Of a DNA stretch of 64,000 nucleotides, positions 19,242-28,471 are shown piece after piece. The stretch is taken from assembly GCF_003841405.1 (NCBI RefSeq), contig NZ_PXYA01000003.1:522233-586232 (forward strand), in the 5' to 3' direction. The notes below the pieces were generated by a model, which worked only from the letters and a program-made list of their open reading frames with translations, was not told the origin of the DNA and did no database searches. Made by a program: the position numbers and the translations under genes. This stretch comes from Tetragenococcus halophilus subsp. halophilus DSM 20339. GTDB lineage: Bacteria > Bacillota > Bacilli > Lactobacillales > Enterococcaceae. Position 1 is the stretch's first letter. The number at the start of each line of letters is the position of its first letter.

Positions 19242-19427
19242 ATTTTTCTTCCTTTTTTGTATTGTTACTTTTATCATACCGATTTTTTGCTTAAAGTAAA
19301 TGAAAGTTCTGCTTTTTTTCTACTGTAACTAGGAGCTATTTTATTTTTGTGTTAAAATATTTATGTTGATTTTAGAATTACAGCGATCCAAAAAATAATC
19401 TGTTTATTTGTTATGTGAGGAGGAACC

Positions 19428-20351
19428 ATGGAAGAATATATGAATTTCTATCAAATTCCTCGTAGCGAATGGCAAGGTTTTTATACACCTAAACATCTGC
19501 CATTAACGCAAGAAGAATTAGATAATATTAAAAGTTTGAACGACCGGATTTCAATGCAAGATGTAGAAGATGTTTTCATTCCGATGTGTCACATGATTCA
19601 TTTACATATGAAAGAATACGAATCATTAACTTTAAGCAAAGGGCTTTTCTTACATCGTTATATAAAAGTCCCCCCATTTATTATAGGTATTGCTGGTAGT
19701 GTAGCCGTAGGAAAAAGTACGACAGCACGTCTATTACAAACCTTACTATCACGATTGTTTCCTAAACAAGATGTGCAACTAATTACTACCGATGGCTTTT
19801 TGCATCCAAACCGCGTGTTAGAAGAACGTGGTATTATGGATCGCAAAGGTTTTCCTGAAAGCTATGATATGGAAAGACTCATTGAATTTTTAAACAGTGT
19901 AAAATCTCGTGAAAAAGATTTGAAAATTCCGCTTTATTCTCATAAAAGCTATGATATCATCGAAGGGGAATATGAAACAATCTCGCAACCGGATATTTTG
20001 ATTGTTGAAGGAATTAATGTATTTCAATTGCCCGCAAATCAACAAATCTACGTTAGTGATTTTTTCGATTTTTCCATTTATGTCGATGCAGATCCTGCTT
20101 TAGTGGAACGTTGGTACTTAGAACGTTTCGAGTCCTTGTTGGACACTGCTTTTCAAGATCCTTCAAATTACTATTATGAATACGCTATGGGTGATCGTAA
20201 AGAAGCGATTGACATGGCAAAATCCGTATGGAAAAATGTTAATTTGAAAAACTTAAAAGAATTTATCTTGCCCACACGATCGCGAGCAGATATAATTCTT
20301 CATAAAACTGATTACCATAAAATCGATAAAATATTGCTACGCAAATTTTAA
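19428..20351 (+). CDS. coaA: Type I pantothenate kinase
   Basis: The enzyme phosphorylates pantothenate in the first committed step of coenzyme A synthesis. It has 307 residues, normal for prokaryotic type I (PanK-I). The P-loop GSVAVGKST lies at residues 90-98 and LITTDGFLHPN and RKGFPESYD follow. TGAGGAGGAACC precedes the ATG. It faces away from the salvage operon and is followed 40 bases later by guaA, so the two may share a transcript. Confidence 0.97.
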   Translation: MEEYMNFYQIPRSEWQGFYTPKHLPLTQEELDNIKSLNDRISMQDVEDVFIPMCHMIHLHMKEYESLTLSKGLFLHRYIKVPPFIIGIAGSVAVGKSTTARLLQTLLSRLFPKQDVQLITTDGFLHPNRVLEERGIMDRKGFPESYDMERLIEFLNSVKSREKDLKIPLYSHKSYDIIEGEYETISQPDILIVEGINVFQLPANQQIYVSDFFDFSIYVDADPALVERWYLERFESLLDTAFQDPSNYYYEYAMGDRKEAIDMAKSVWKNVNLKNLKEFILPTRSRADIILHKTDYHKIDKILLRKF

Positions 20352-20391
20352 ATATTTTGCTTAAAACTAATTAGAATAGAGGGAAATTATC

Positions 20392-21957
20392 GTGAATAAC
20401 GTTGAACATTTGGCAGATGTAGAAAAAATTATTGTATTGGACTACGGTAGCCAATATAACCAACTCATTACCCGACGCATCCGCGATTGTGGCGTTTTTT
20501 CTGAGTTGTTAAGTCATAAAACGACAGCTGCGGAAATTAAACAAATGAATGTAAAAGGAATCATCTTATCTGGCGGTCCAAACAGTGTCTATGACACCGA
20601 CTCCTTTGGTATTGATGAAGAAATTTTTGAACTAGGTATCCCAATCCTAGGTATCTGCTACGGCATGCAGTTAGTAACACATCGTCTCGGCGGTACTGTT
20701 GAAAGAGCTCAAAACCGTGAATATGGTAAAGCCGGCATCGAAATCACTGCAGAAAAAGCTAAATTGTTTAGTTCTACACCTGATAATCAAACCGTTTGGA
20801 TGAGTCATGGGGATCTAGTCAAAGATCTTCCGACTGACTTTGAAGTAGTAGCGACAAGTAAAGATTGTCCGATTGCTTCCATTCAAAATGCAGAACGTAA
20901 AATTTATGGTGTACAATTTCACCCGGAAGTCCGTCATACCGAATACGGTAATGACTTATTAAAGGAATTTGCTTTAGATATTTGCCAATGTAAAGGCGAT
21001 TGGACGATGGAAAACTTCATCGATATGCAAACTGCTCTTATTCGCGAAAAAGTAGGCGATAAAAAAGTTTTACTTGCCCTATCAGGTGGCGTAGATTCTA
21101 GTGTTGTTGGTGTGCTTTTACATAAAGCCATTGGTGATCAGTTAACTTGTATCTTTGTTGACCATGGCTTATTGCGTAAAAATGAAGCGGAACAAGTGAT
21201 GAACAGCTTAGGTGGCAAATTCGGTCTAAACATTATCAAAGTTGATGCCCAAAAACGCTTTTTAGACAAACTGGCTGGTGTAACGGATCCAGAACAAAAG
21301 CGTAAAATCATAGGAAATGAATTTATCTATTTATTTAACGATGAAGCCATCAAATTAGCTGGTGAAGAAGGTATTGGTTTCTTAGCGCAAGGTACTCTTT
21401 ATACCGACGTGATCGAATCAGGTACTGAAACAGCGCAAACGATAAAATCTCACCATAACGTGGGTGGGCTACCAGAAGAAATGAGCTTCCAATTAATTGA
21501 ACCATTGAATACGTTGTTTAAAGATGAAGTCCGCGCATTAGGTACTGAACTAGGAATGCCGGATGCTATCGTTTGGCGTCAACCATTCCCAGGCCCTGGT
21601 TTAGGTATCCGTGTGTTAGGTGAACTATCCGAAGAAAAACTAGAAATCGTCCGTGAATCCGATGCGATCTTACGTGAAGAAATCGCAAATGCTGGCTTAG
21701 ACCGCGATATCTGGCAATACTTCACCGTACTACCCGGCATCCGTTCTGTCGGTGTTATGGGCGACGAACGAACTTATGATTACACAGTCGGCATCCGCGC
21801 CATTACTTCCATTGATGGTATGACCGCTGACTTTGCACGCATCCCGTGGGATGTATTGCAACACATCTCCGTACGGATTGTAAACGAAGTCGAACATGTA
21901 AATCGCATCGTGTATGATGTGACGAGTAAACCACCGGCTACGGTGGAATGGGAGTAG
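20392..21957 (+). CDS. guaA: GMP synthase (glutamine-hydrolysing)
   Basis: The enzyme aminates XMP to GMP with glutamine and ATP. It has 521 residues. The N-terminal class I amidotransferase domain has the nucleophile in GICYGMQ and the triad HPE. The ATP pyrophosphatase loop LSGGVDSSV starts near residue 227, and the C-terminal dimerisation domain ends KPPATVEWE. The GTG start at 20392 is supported by GAGGGAA upstream. I see no guanine riboswitch in the 40 bases before it. Confidence 0.97.
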   Translation: MNNVEHLADVEKIIVLDYGSQYNQLITRRIRDCGVFSELLSHKTTAAEIKQMNVKGIILSGGPNSVYDTDSFGIDEEIFELGIPILGICYGMQLVTHRLGGTVERAQNREYGKAGIEITAEKAKLFSSTPDNQTVWMSHGDLVKDLPTDFEVVATSKDCPIASIQNAERKIYGVQFHPEVRHTEYGNDLLKEFALDICQCKGDWTMENFIDMQTALIREKVGDKKVLLALSGGVDSSVVGVLLHKAIGDQLTCIFVDHGLLRKNEAEQVMNSLGGKFGLNIIKVDAQKRFLDKLAGVTDPEQKRKIIGNEFIYLFNDEAIKLAGEEGIGFLAQGTLYTDVIESGTETAQTIKSHHNVGGLPEEMSFQLIEPLNTLFKDEVRALGTELGMPDAIVWRQPFPGPGLGIRVLGELSEEKLEIVRESDAILREEIANAGLDRDIWQYFTVLPGIRSVGVMGDERTYDYTVGIRAITSIDGMTADFARIPWDVLQHISVRIVNEVEHVNRIVYDVTSKPPATVEWE

Positions 21958-21961
21958 TAAG

Positions 21962-22009
21962 AAAATTCCTTCAAAGAGCTTTTTTCAAGGCTTTTGGAGG
22001 AATTTTTTT
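21962..22009 (+). terminator. guaA terminator
   Basis: AAAATTCCT pairs with AGGAATTTT, and an inner imperfect stem (CAAAGAGC with GCTTTTGG) extends it. A run of seven T follows. It begins four bases after the guaA stop. Confidence 0.8.
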
Positions 22010-22105
22010 CAAATGATCACAATAACTAAAACACATCATTTTACACAAAGGGATCAATATGTCCTCTTTTCAAAAAAGCTATCTTTCGTGTATCGTTCAA
22101 ACAAG

Positions 22106-22522
22106 TCAAAGCATTTCAAGTTGGTTCATAAAGTCCATTACATCAGAGGAAACCCAATAGTCTTTTATTTTTCCATCTTTTATAAAGAATATATCTGTCC
22201 CTTCAAAAGAAATGCTTGTGCCCTTCTTTGCTCTTGCACCTTGCATTTCCCCGTTGTATCTTCCTTTAAAATTCCATCTTGCCGAAACATAATTATTTTC
22301 TTCAATAGGTGTAACAACTAATGTCATACTTATATCGTTAAAATACGCTGCACTAGATTGTATAACGTTTTTTACAGCTTCTATACCCTTTAACTCATCT
22401 GATTTCTTATTATCGGTTCTAGCTTGGTGAACAACACACTCCTTATCAACTATACCATCAAGTATATTTATGTCCTCATTCCAAGCTCTAACCCAAGCAC
22501 TATATATTTCCTTACCATTCAT
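22106..22522 (-). CDS. SnoaL-like / NTF2-fold protein
   Basis: This 138-residue protein has the SnoaL-like polyketide-cyclase or ester-cyclase pattern of the NTF2 fold. It shows an N-terminal helix with AWVRAWNEDINILDGIVDKECVVHQ, a middle GIEAVKNVI helix, and C-terminal strands ISFEGTDIFFIKDGKIKDYWVSSD. The start at 22522 is chosen because AAGGGGGA lies just upstream; the frame extends to 22570 without a ribosome binding site. The substrate is unknown. It stands alone between the guaA terminator and a region of gene remnants. Confidence 0.75.
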   Translation of the reverse strand: MNGKEIYSAWVRAWNEDINILDGIVDKECVVHQARTDNKKSDELKGIEAVKNVIQSSAAYFNDISMTLVVTPIEENNYVSARWNFKGRYNGEMQGARAKKGTSISFEGTDIFFIKDGKIKDYWVSSDVMDFMNQLEML

Positions 22523-22686
22523 TTTGGAATCCCCCTTATTATTAAAATTATTGTAGCACAGTGAAAACATATACTTATTTTATCATACTATTAAAATATA
22601 AAAACGCTTAATTAATTCAAAGAATAGCTGTTTTTAAAGCTTATATAATATAAATATAATGATCTTTTGAAAGTAGTTGATATAAA

Positions 22687-22866
22687 ATGGTTACTAAGTT
22701 GTCACCTAGTTACAATAAAATAAATACCATAGCAGCAAGTCAACGTCATAGCATGGTATTTAAATCAGGTGGGACCATTGTTGCTATCGGTTGGAATAAA
22801 CAAAACCAGTGTAACGTAAACGGTTGGTATGATATTGTAGCAATATCAATGGACAGTACAATATAA
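22687..22866 (+). pseudogene. RCC1-repeat protein remnant
   Basis: This 59-codon frame contains one recognisable RCC1 repeat: IAASQRHSMVFKSGG, then TIVAIGWNKQNQCNV and GWYDIVAIS. Family proteins are beta-propellers built from several such repeats, so one repeat is a fragment. The flanks 22571-22686 and 22867-23042 contain no other supported gene. The remnant may be from a larger deleted gene. Confidence 0.55.
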
Positions 22867-23057
22867 GTAACTGGGAAAACATCAAAGTCTACAGTCATAA
22901 TTAAGGAATTCCATAATTACTTCGGTACTTATAGAAAAAATATTAGCTATATACAATTAGAAGAAGCAAAATTTAAACTGTCATTTATCATGGTGTTAGG
23001 TTAAATTCATAGACACATATTTGTAGAATCCAATAATATTCTATGAAAGGATGTCCA

Positions 23058-23228
23058 ATGATAGCTAAGAAATATAATCAAGAAACAAAAGAATTGAGCC
23101 TTCAATTAAATGAACAAGGACAAAGTGTTCCTTCTTTGGCACGTGAATATGGGATTTCAGGAGCAACGATATTTAACTGGAAGAAAGAATATACCCCAGA
23201 TAAAGAAACCGGAAAAATCATTTTTTGA
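23058..23228 (+). pseudogene. IS3-family transposase orfA remnant
   Basis: From ATG 23058 the frame encodes an IS3/IS150-type helix-turn-helix (MIAKKYNQETKELSLQLN, then VPSLAREYGISGATIFNWKKEY). It stops after about 57 residues. Beyond the stop the sequence still reads GSPKEMK, matching the IS3 orfA TPKEMK region, before further stops, so the orfA is degraded. The tract 23229-23537 holds only degenerate sequence and no intact orfB. Confidence 0.6.
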
Positions 23229-23537
23229 GGGATCACCCAAAGAAATGAAATGATTGATAAGGCAGATTCGTTAACGGCAAAAAGTTTGAGAGCTTCAATG
23301 AAGTTTTAATCAAAAGTATATGAACAAAAAAAGTATTGAGGAAAGCGGTTAAAAAGTATTAAACCAGATAGAAAGAAATGGAATAAAGAGCTTTCTGATC
23401 AATTCATTACATTATATGTAAACAGCGTCAGAAATGGTACTTGTATATTTTAAAGGTGTTCATGGTTATTTATAGAATAACGGAGGTTAAAAGTAACGAC
23501 TACGCACAAACCCAACAAAGCGAAGCGTAGCCAATTT

Positions 23538-23756
23538 TTAGTCCATGCTTAGTAAAATAGATTCAATTGTATATGTGTTATTCGGGTAAATAGACTTTTT
23601 AATGACGGTACTCGCTGCTAATTTTTCCGTATTATTTTTAAATGAATAATAGTCTGACTGGTATGAACAAGATAATTTAAATTCAAAGTTTATATCGGTT
23701 AAGTGGACATAGTTGTAACAAGTTAAGCAAATGCCAGAGAATACCAAAATTATCAC
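23538..23756 (-). CDS. Hypothetical protein, doubtful
   Basis: A 72-codon frame from GTG 23756 begins with a short hydrophobic stretch (MIILVFSGICLTCYNYVHL) and continues polar. No ribosome binding site is seen at the start. It lies among remnants, so it may be an exported protein fragment or a chance frame. Confidence 0.2.
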   Translation of the reverse strand: MIILVFSGICLTCYNYVHLTDINFEFKLSCSYQSDYYSFKNNTEKLAASTVIKKSIYPNNTYTIESILLSMD

Positions 23757-23826
23757 CAGGACCGGAAATTCTTTGTGTGTGATGAAGTATGAACAGTAGG
23801 CCTGCTTGTTTTGGCTCTTTTCATTT

Positions 23827-23919
23827 TTATTTATCCTTCTTTTTTCTTCTTTTTAATGTTGTTATACTAGCTATAGCTACACCAAGTACGGATACGAATA
23901 TAATAATTATAGCTTCCAA
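23827..23919 (-). CDS. Candidate type I toxin (holin-like small membrane peptide)
   Basis: This 30-residue peptide starts at TTG 23919, seven bases after a strong GGGGGGA site. It has an acidic N-terminus (MEA), a single hydrophobic segment (IIIIFVSVLGVAIASITTL) and a strongly basic tail (KRRKKKDK). This layout matches the Fst/holin-like toxin peptides of Gram-positive type I toxin-antitoxin loci. It lies in an accessory region with plasmid-like small genes. I could not identify an antisense RNA promoter with confidence. It could instead be a small membrane protein of other function. Confidence 0.45.
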   Translation of the reverse strand: MEAIIIIFVSVLGVAIASITTLKRRKKKDK

Positions 23920-24056
23920 CTGTATCCCCCCTTCATCAAAAAACAAAATTGAATGATTTAAAACGATATAGGATTACTCTTAATTTAGCGTATAACAAGC
24001 AATTATTTATTACAAGTAGTACAACTTACGAACCCTGATGAAAAAGAGTGTCCATG

Positions 24057-24182
24057 TTATCTTTTTAATCTGTTTAAATTTTGTGATATGGTTATTTGTT
24101 CTCTTTCGAAGTTGTGAATGATGTCAATCAGTACAGGAACAGCGCCTTCTTTTGAGTATTCTTTTTGTTCGTTTCTCTCCAT
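24057..24182 (-). CDS. Small hypothetical protein
   Basis: This 41-residue protein has an excellent AGGAGAGG ribosome binding site five bases before the ATG. It begins MERNEQKEYSKEGAVPVLID and ends in a basic, probably helical tail (REQITISQNLNRLKR). No family is recognised. It follows another tiny frame (24225-24290) in the same direction, which suggests a remnant plasmid or phage operon. Confidence 0.4.
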   Translation of the reverse strand: MERNEQKEYSKEGAVPVLIDIIHNFEREQITISQNLNRLKR

Positions 24183-24224
24183 TAAGACCTCTCCTGTTCG
24201 GTCGCAGATTTTGATTCAATGCAT

Positions 24225-24290
24225 TTAACGAGCAGTTCTATCGTGAGGATGAAATTGATGGATGACTTGCTCTATGTTTTTATATTTCAT
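24225..24290 (-). CDS. Very small frame, possible truncated gene
   Basis: A 21-codon frame (starting MKYKNIEQVIHQFHPHDR) has an AAAGGG ribosome binding site seven bases upstream of ATG 24290. The sequence looks like the N-terminus of a longer protein cut by a stop. The function is unknown. Confidence 0.25.
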   Translation of the reverse strand: MKYKNIEQVIHQFHPHDRTAR

Positions 24291-24348
24291 AACTGTACCC
24301 TTTGTTTGATTATAACAATTTTGAATTATTGAGAAGATTAATGGTCTA

Positions 24349-24537
24349 ATGTTCCGATACATTCATCCACTCACCCAAAAGGCGAAAGAATTATTGAAGC
24401 ACACGTCTTATCGTCAAAAAGTTTATCCAAAAGATAGAAACTTACCATTTAAAGTGCATATTGATCATCGACAATACAAGCAAATTCCACAACCCACATT
24501 TAATAAAAATATGTTGTTCTATAATACACAAAGATAA
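24349..24537 (+). CDS. Hypothetical protein, doubtful
   Basis: This 62-codon frame is basic and rich in H, K and Q (MFRYIHPLTQKAKELLKHTS at the start), with no ribosome binding site I can defend and no family recognised. It lies opposite to the small genes on its left. Confidence 0.2.
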   Translation: MFRYIHPLTQKAKELLKHTSYRQKVYPKDRNLPFKVHIDHRQYKQIPQPTFNKNMLFYNTQR

Positions 24538-24627
24538 AAGAACGAGAAAATATTTTATTATTAATTAAATCCTTATTTTTGTGTATAAAATGCCCTATAT
24601 TCTTTAAACTGTGATTGCTACTTTAAA

Positions 24628-25248
24628 TTATGGCGTTTTACCATTTTTATTTGCAGCGTTGTGACTGGTTAGTTGATGATATGTACTCAAAATATGAAAC
24701 CCATAGATTATTGTTGCAATGGCACCACCGATACTCGCAATAGCGAAGGCAGATTGCCATGATAAATCTGAGTTAATCACTAGAATAATAGAAATCAGTG
24801 CTGTTGTAATGGGGATTGGCGCGACAAAATAATCTAATGTTCGATTCATAATTTTTGCTTGAGGGATGAAATGTAATCCAATAATAAGTGTTACTACTGG
24901 CATAATCAGTGCATACCAATCAACAATAACTAACAAAATGACGGATAACCATAGAATTCCATAACTGACACCACTGAGAATGCCCATGGCTTTACCGATC
25001 CGTTTACCTGATTCTGTTTCATGTACTTCAAATAATTTGGAATGTTTAATATTTTGTATACTCTTTACAAATAGAATAGTGGATATAAATAAGCTCACAG
25101 TAAAAAGAATCCAACCGACTAAGCCCCACGCAAATCCGAACCATATCGTATATGCCAACAGAAAAATAGCCATCATTAAACTAACTGGCGCCATGCTTTG
25201 AAGTGTTTCACCGTTTAAGTCACGGTTATTTTCAACAATAATATCCAC
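24628..25248 (-). CDS. Integral membrane protein of unknown function
   Basis: This 206-residue protein has about six hydrophobic segments (for example SLMMAIFLLAYTIWFGFAWG near residues 23-42 and ALIMPVVTLIIGLHFI near 112-127). The start is GTG 25248, preceded by AAAGGGTGA. No catalytic motif is visible, and it resembles unnamed membrane proteins of lactic acid bacteria. It stands alone on the minus strand, with an uncharacterised gap of about 195 bases upstream. Confidence 0.65.
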   Translation of the reverse strand: MDIIVENNRDLNGETLQSMAPVSLMMAIFLLAYTIWFGFAWGLVGWILFTVSLFISTILFVKSIQNIKHSKLFEVHETESGKRIGKAMGILSGVSYGILWLSVILLVIVDWYALIMPVVTLIIGLHFIPQAKIMNRTLDYFVAPIPITTALISIILVINSDLSWQSAFAIASIGGAIATIIYGFHILSTYHQLTSHNAANKNGKTP

Positions 25249-25443
25249 TCACCCTTTACTTTGGAACAACTTTATTTTTCTCTTCAGCTCATCATACCTA
25301 AACTGGAGAATAATAACAAATGACTGATTATATCTAGAATAATTGAAGAAGGGTCTGTGTAGAAAAGAGAATATATACGTTTCTTCCATTATAAAGGCAA
25401 CCGGATTCACTCCAGTAATCAATCACTCGTCTGCCGATTTGTA

Positions 25444-25689
25444 ATGCTTTCAACTCTTGGTATATTGCTCCTGACTTTTTTATCGTTTCAGATAAATTTC
25501 TTACGTTCAACAAATTGGACAGTGGACGACTTTCAATCCCATTTTGTCAATCCGTATAGACTCATGACACTGTGTATCAACCTAGTGATTGTTGGTATAT
25601 GCGGGTGTCTATTTTACCGGTTTAGTTCTCAGCATTTTAAATCCCACATTCATCGTCAAAAGCTCGCTGCATGTCTAGTAACCTTTTAG
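25444..25689 (+). pseudogene. Membrane protein fragment fused to antisense erm sequence
   Basis: This 81-codon frame has two hydrophobic stretches (LSTLGILLLTFLSFQINFL and LMTLCINLVIVGICGCLFY). Its last 15-18 codons are the reverse complement of the truncated erm gene, so its C-terminus is a recombination artefact. No ribosome binding site is evident. It is probably a fragment of a deleted membrane gene. Confidence 0.3.
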
Positions 25690-26081
25690 CAAATCCGTAT
25701 TCAACGATAAGATAATTATATTTTGAATGGCTCTCAAAAGTAATTTTTTTGATAATATCTGTGCTTATATTGAAGGGAATATTACCAAAAATCTTTTGAA
25801 CATCATATTTACGAAAATTAAATTTCAATATATCGTAATTGAGAACTTCAATATTGTCAGAAGTTGATGTCATATTCTTAGTAATTTTATATAACCTGTC
25901 TTCAATTTCAATTGCAGTTACAAAGCCACTAATTTTTAATAGTTCATTAGTAAAATGGCCTTTCCCTGAACCTATTTCTAACACATGATCATTTTTATTA
26001 ATGTTTGTATAACTTAGAATATCTTTATATACCTTTAGATGTTATGAAATTCTGTGCATTTTTTGGATTTTTCTTGTCCAT
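25637..26081 (-). pseudogene. erm: Erm(A)-like 23S rRNA methyltransferase, frameshifted and truncated
   Basis: Intact Erm enzymes dimethylate A2058 of 23S rRNA and give macrolide, lincosamide and streptogramin B resistance. From ATG 26081 (AAAAGGAAG upstream) the frame reads [17 protein letters not shown] and then shifts. The second frame continues with [15 protein letters not shown] (SAM motif I), [23 protein letters not shown] (catalytic NIPF) and [18 protein letters not shown], where homology stops. About 100 C-terminal residues are missing. With one early frameshift and no C-terminus it should be inactive. The sequence and the two upstream leader peptides resemble the Erm(A) class most. 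Confidence 0.85.
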
Positions 26082-26145
26082 TATAATCTTCCTTTTGTTG
26101 ATTATAATGAACTGCATCTACTACACAAATAGAAAATAATCCCAT
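26035..26145 (-). CDS. erm leader peptide 2, running into the erm start
   Basis: ATG 26145 follows AAAGGAG and the peptide begins MGLFSICVV, matching the MGxFSIFVI pattern of Erm(A) LP2 and ErmCL, where macrolide-bound ribosomes stall. Unlike those short leaders, this frame stays open for 36 codons and passes through the erm start codon in another frame before stopping at 26035. Confidence 0.65.
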   Translation of the reverse strand: MGLFSICVVDAVHYNQQKEDYNGQEKSKKCTEFHNI

Positions 26146-26168
26146 ACTATATCTCCTTTCAATCGATG

Positions 26169-26216
26169 TTATAGATTAAAAAGAGCTTTTTTCGTCACTG
26201 CTATACTAATACACAT
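26169..26216 (-). CDS. erm leader peptide 1
   Basis: This 15-residue leader MCISIAVTKKALFNL has GGAGG seven bases upstream of ATG 26216. It has the same length as Erm(A) leader 1 and the same M-C-x-S-I-A-V core. The position after the IAV core is threonine rather than valine, which may weaken drug-dependent stalling. Confidence 0.7.
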   Translation of the reverse strand: MCISIAVTKKALFNL

Positions 26217-26266
26217 AATTTACCTCCTCTATCTACTCGTATTATACATTTTCAATTTATGTGTAA

Positions 26267-26860
26267 CTACAAAATATTTGAATTCGCTCGTTTCATAATT
26301 TCTTCTACAGTTTCCGTTTTTGCGGCAGCATAATCTTGCACATTTTCCCAAGTATTTTGAGCAAGTTTACGTTTTACCTTAGCGTATTTTTCACGATCTT
26401 CACGATTTGTACGTAGCCAATTACGAAATCGAAGCATCTTATTAATCTCTAGTGCCCCTTCACTGAATACATGTAAGTTAGTATCTGTATCTGGTCCTTT
26501 AAATAAGCGATGTTCATACCACTCTGGTTCTCGTATTCTTAATGTATATCCTACTGCTTCTAAAACAGGAACGTATGAAGATTCATAGGAAGAATCTTCC
26601 ACTACCAGTAAAATATCAATAATTGGCTTAGCACATAAATCAGGCACCGATGTAGACCCCACATGTTCTAATTGTAAAACTTTATTGCCAAGTATTGATT
26701 TAATTCTTTTGGCTTCCCTCTCAAATAAATCCACCCAGTTTGGATTATAATCAACTAATTTAATCGGCGCATTATGAGACTTTCGTTTTCCAACAGTAAC
26801 TTTTTTTAGATACTTATCATTATCAGTAGATGAAGAATAGCTATTTCTTTTATTATGCAT
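26267..26860 (-). CDS. GrpB family protein (nucleotidyltransferase fold)
   Basis: This 197-residue protein belongs to the GrpB/UPF0157 family, a nucleotidyltransferase-like fold of largely unknown role that is often encoded near resistance and stress genes. Family motifs are VDYNPNWVDLFEREA, LEHVGSTSVPDLCAKPIIDI and LFKGPDTDTNLHVF. A 30-residue polar N-terminal extension precedes the domain. AAAGGAG lies correctly upstream of the ATG at 26860. The 250 bases upstream (26861-27110) hold nothing I can support. Confidence 0.85.
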   Translation of the reverse strand: MHNKRNSYSSSTDNDKYLKKVTVGKRKSHNAPIKLVDYNPNWVDLFEREAKRIKSILGNKVLQLEHVGSTSVPDLCAKPIIDILLVVEDSSYESSYVPVLEAVGYTLRIREPEWYEHRLFKGPDTDTNLHVFSEGALEINKMLRFRNWLRTNREDREKYAKVKRKLAQNTWENVQDYAAAKTETVEEIMKRANSNIL

Positions 26861-27110
26861 TAAGTTGCTCCTTTACACTTAGACTTAATATCTCAGCCAT
26901 TCAAGCTAAAGAGTTTTTTCTTTGGAACAAACAGTGAATGTTTTAAACGAGTATTCACTTAGATTTAAATCAATAAGTAATTCGTTTATTGGAGTGTATG
27001 ATAAAGTGGCTGGTAGGATAAAAGCAACAATAGTAAAAAATATATTATTTGCTTCAGTATAACTATTAATAGATTCGTCTTCATATAATTATATCAAAGT
27101 GTTATTTACT

Positions 27111-27467
27111 CTATACTGTTTTTCGCAAAATTTTCTCCATTGGTTTTCCTTTGGCTAGCTCATCTACAAGTTTATCCAAATAACGGATTTCTTTCATCGT
27201 CGGTTCTTCGATCTCTTCTACTCGAACGCCACAGATGACCCCTGTAATTAAGTTTCTAGACGGGTTCATTTCAGGCGCTTGCGCAAAGAAAGTTTCGAAA
27301 TCTGTGCCATTTTCTAACTGCGCATCTAATTCTTCTTGGCTATAGCCTGTTAACCAGCGAATAATTTCATCCACTTCTGCCTTTGTCCGATTCTTTTTCT
27401 CGGCTTTTGTAATATAGTGCGGATAAACTTTGGCTACACTCATCGTAAAAATTTTATGTTTTGTCAT
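27111..27467 (-). CDS. DUF2200 family protein
   Basis: This 118-residue cytoplasmic protein matches the DUF2200 pattern: [22 protein letters not shown], the [15 protein letters not shown] segment, then [31 protein letters not shown]. Members are common single-domain proteins of unknown function. It is divergent from the AraC gene at 27630 and is served by a good promoter at 27504-27532. Confidence 0.85.
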   Translation of the reverse strand: MTKHKIFTMSVAKVYPHYITKAEKKNRTKAEVDEIIRWLTGYSQEELDAQLENGTDFETFFAQAPEMNPSRNLITGVICGVRVEEIEEPTMKEIRYLDKLVDELAKGKPMEKILRKTV

Positions 27468-27503
27468 TTATATGTGCCTCATTCCTGTCATTTTTTCTAT
27501 TTT

Positions 27504-27532
27504 ATCATATGAGAAGCTTTATTCATTATCAA
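27504..27532 (-). promoter_or_regulatory. Promoter of the DUF2200 gene
   Basis: TTGATA (27527-27532) and TATGAT (27504-27509) with a 17-base spacer on the minus strand, about 37 bases upstream of the ATG. Confidence 0.55.
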
Positions 27533-27629
27533 ACTCTCTCTTTTTGTTATACTCTAGGTGAAGGGTAACGCTTACATATAAAATATCATTCTTGATACAT
27601 TCGGAAACCATTATAGGAGGCTTCCTTTT

Positions 27630-28409
27630 ATGAAAGAGACAATGACCGCTATTCTTATGTACATGCAAAAACATGTATCGGATGAAATTACTATTGAGGA
27701 CATCGCAGTTCACTTCGGCTATAGTAAGTACCATTTTAGTAGAGAATTCAAAAAGTTCACTGGATTTTCTGCAGCTGATTACCTATCTTCTATAAAAATT
27801 GAACAAGCAAAGCAAGACTTTCTAAAAAAGCAACGTTCGATCACAGATTCCAGTTTTGACGCTGGCTTTTCTAGTCTTGGAACATTTTCTACAATGTTTG
27901 CCAAAAAAACGGGACTATCTCCACGTGAGTATAAAAATCAAGTAGAGTCTCTTTATGATTTAGCAAAGAACTATGATGATACAACGTCCACTTCCTATTA
28001 TGCTGAAAAAATTCAAGAAGAAGATAGCTATCAATTATCTGTAACGATTCACTATCCTAAAAGCTATCAAACTAGCATCACTTTTGTTGGTTTATTTAAT
28101 AGCTCCATCCCCAATCATAAACCAGTTGTTGGCACAGCTTTGCAAAAGAAAGTACAACATACGTTTACTCATGTTCCTAAAGGAAAATACTATCTACTCG
28201 CTTGTTCAATTGAAAAAACATTCAATCCATTGCGTTACTTTGTACTAGACGACTGCTTACGCGGAAAAGCAGACTACCCTCTTCAATTTCCCAAAGATTC
28301 AAGCAAAGAGATAGATATATATCTAAGAGAAGCGCTTCCCGAAGATCCACCCATTTTGATTAATTTACCTAAACTGCTATCGGATACATTTAAATTCCGC
28401 AATCCATAA
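27630..28409 (+). CDS. AraC-family transcriptional regulator
   Basis: This 259-residue protein has its DNA-binding domain at the N-terminus: two helix-turn-helix units within residues 1-105 (ITIEDIAVHFGYSKYHFSREFK and GFSSLGTFSTMFAKKTGLSP). A C-terminal region of about 140 residues has the alternating pattern of a GyrI/effector-binding-like sensor domain. TATAGGAGG lies upstream of the ATG. The arrangement is like MarA/Rob/SoxS-type regulators with a ligand domain. The VOC gene 60 bases downstream is a likely target. Confidence 0.85.
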   Translation: MKETMTAILMYMQKHVSDEITIEDIAVHFGYSKYHFSREFKKFTGFSAADYLSSIKIEQAKQDFLKKQRSITDSSFDAGFSSLGTFSTMFAKKTGLSPREYKNQVESLYDLAKNYDDTTSTSYYAEKIQEEDSYQLSVTIHYPKSYQTSITFVGLFNSSIPNHKPVVGTALQKKVQHTFTHVPKGKYYLLACSIEKTFNPLRYFVLDDCLRGKADYPLQFPKDSSKEIDIYLREALPEDPPILINLPKLLSDTFKFRNP

Positions 28410-28471
28410 GAAGTATTTTTCTTCCGCATTTGAGATACTGAATATACTAAAAAGTGAAAGGAAGAGTGGAT

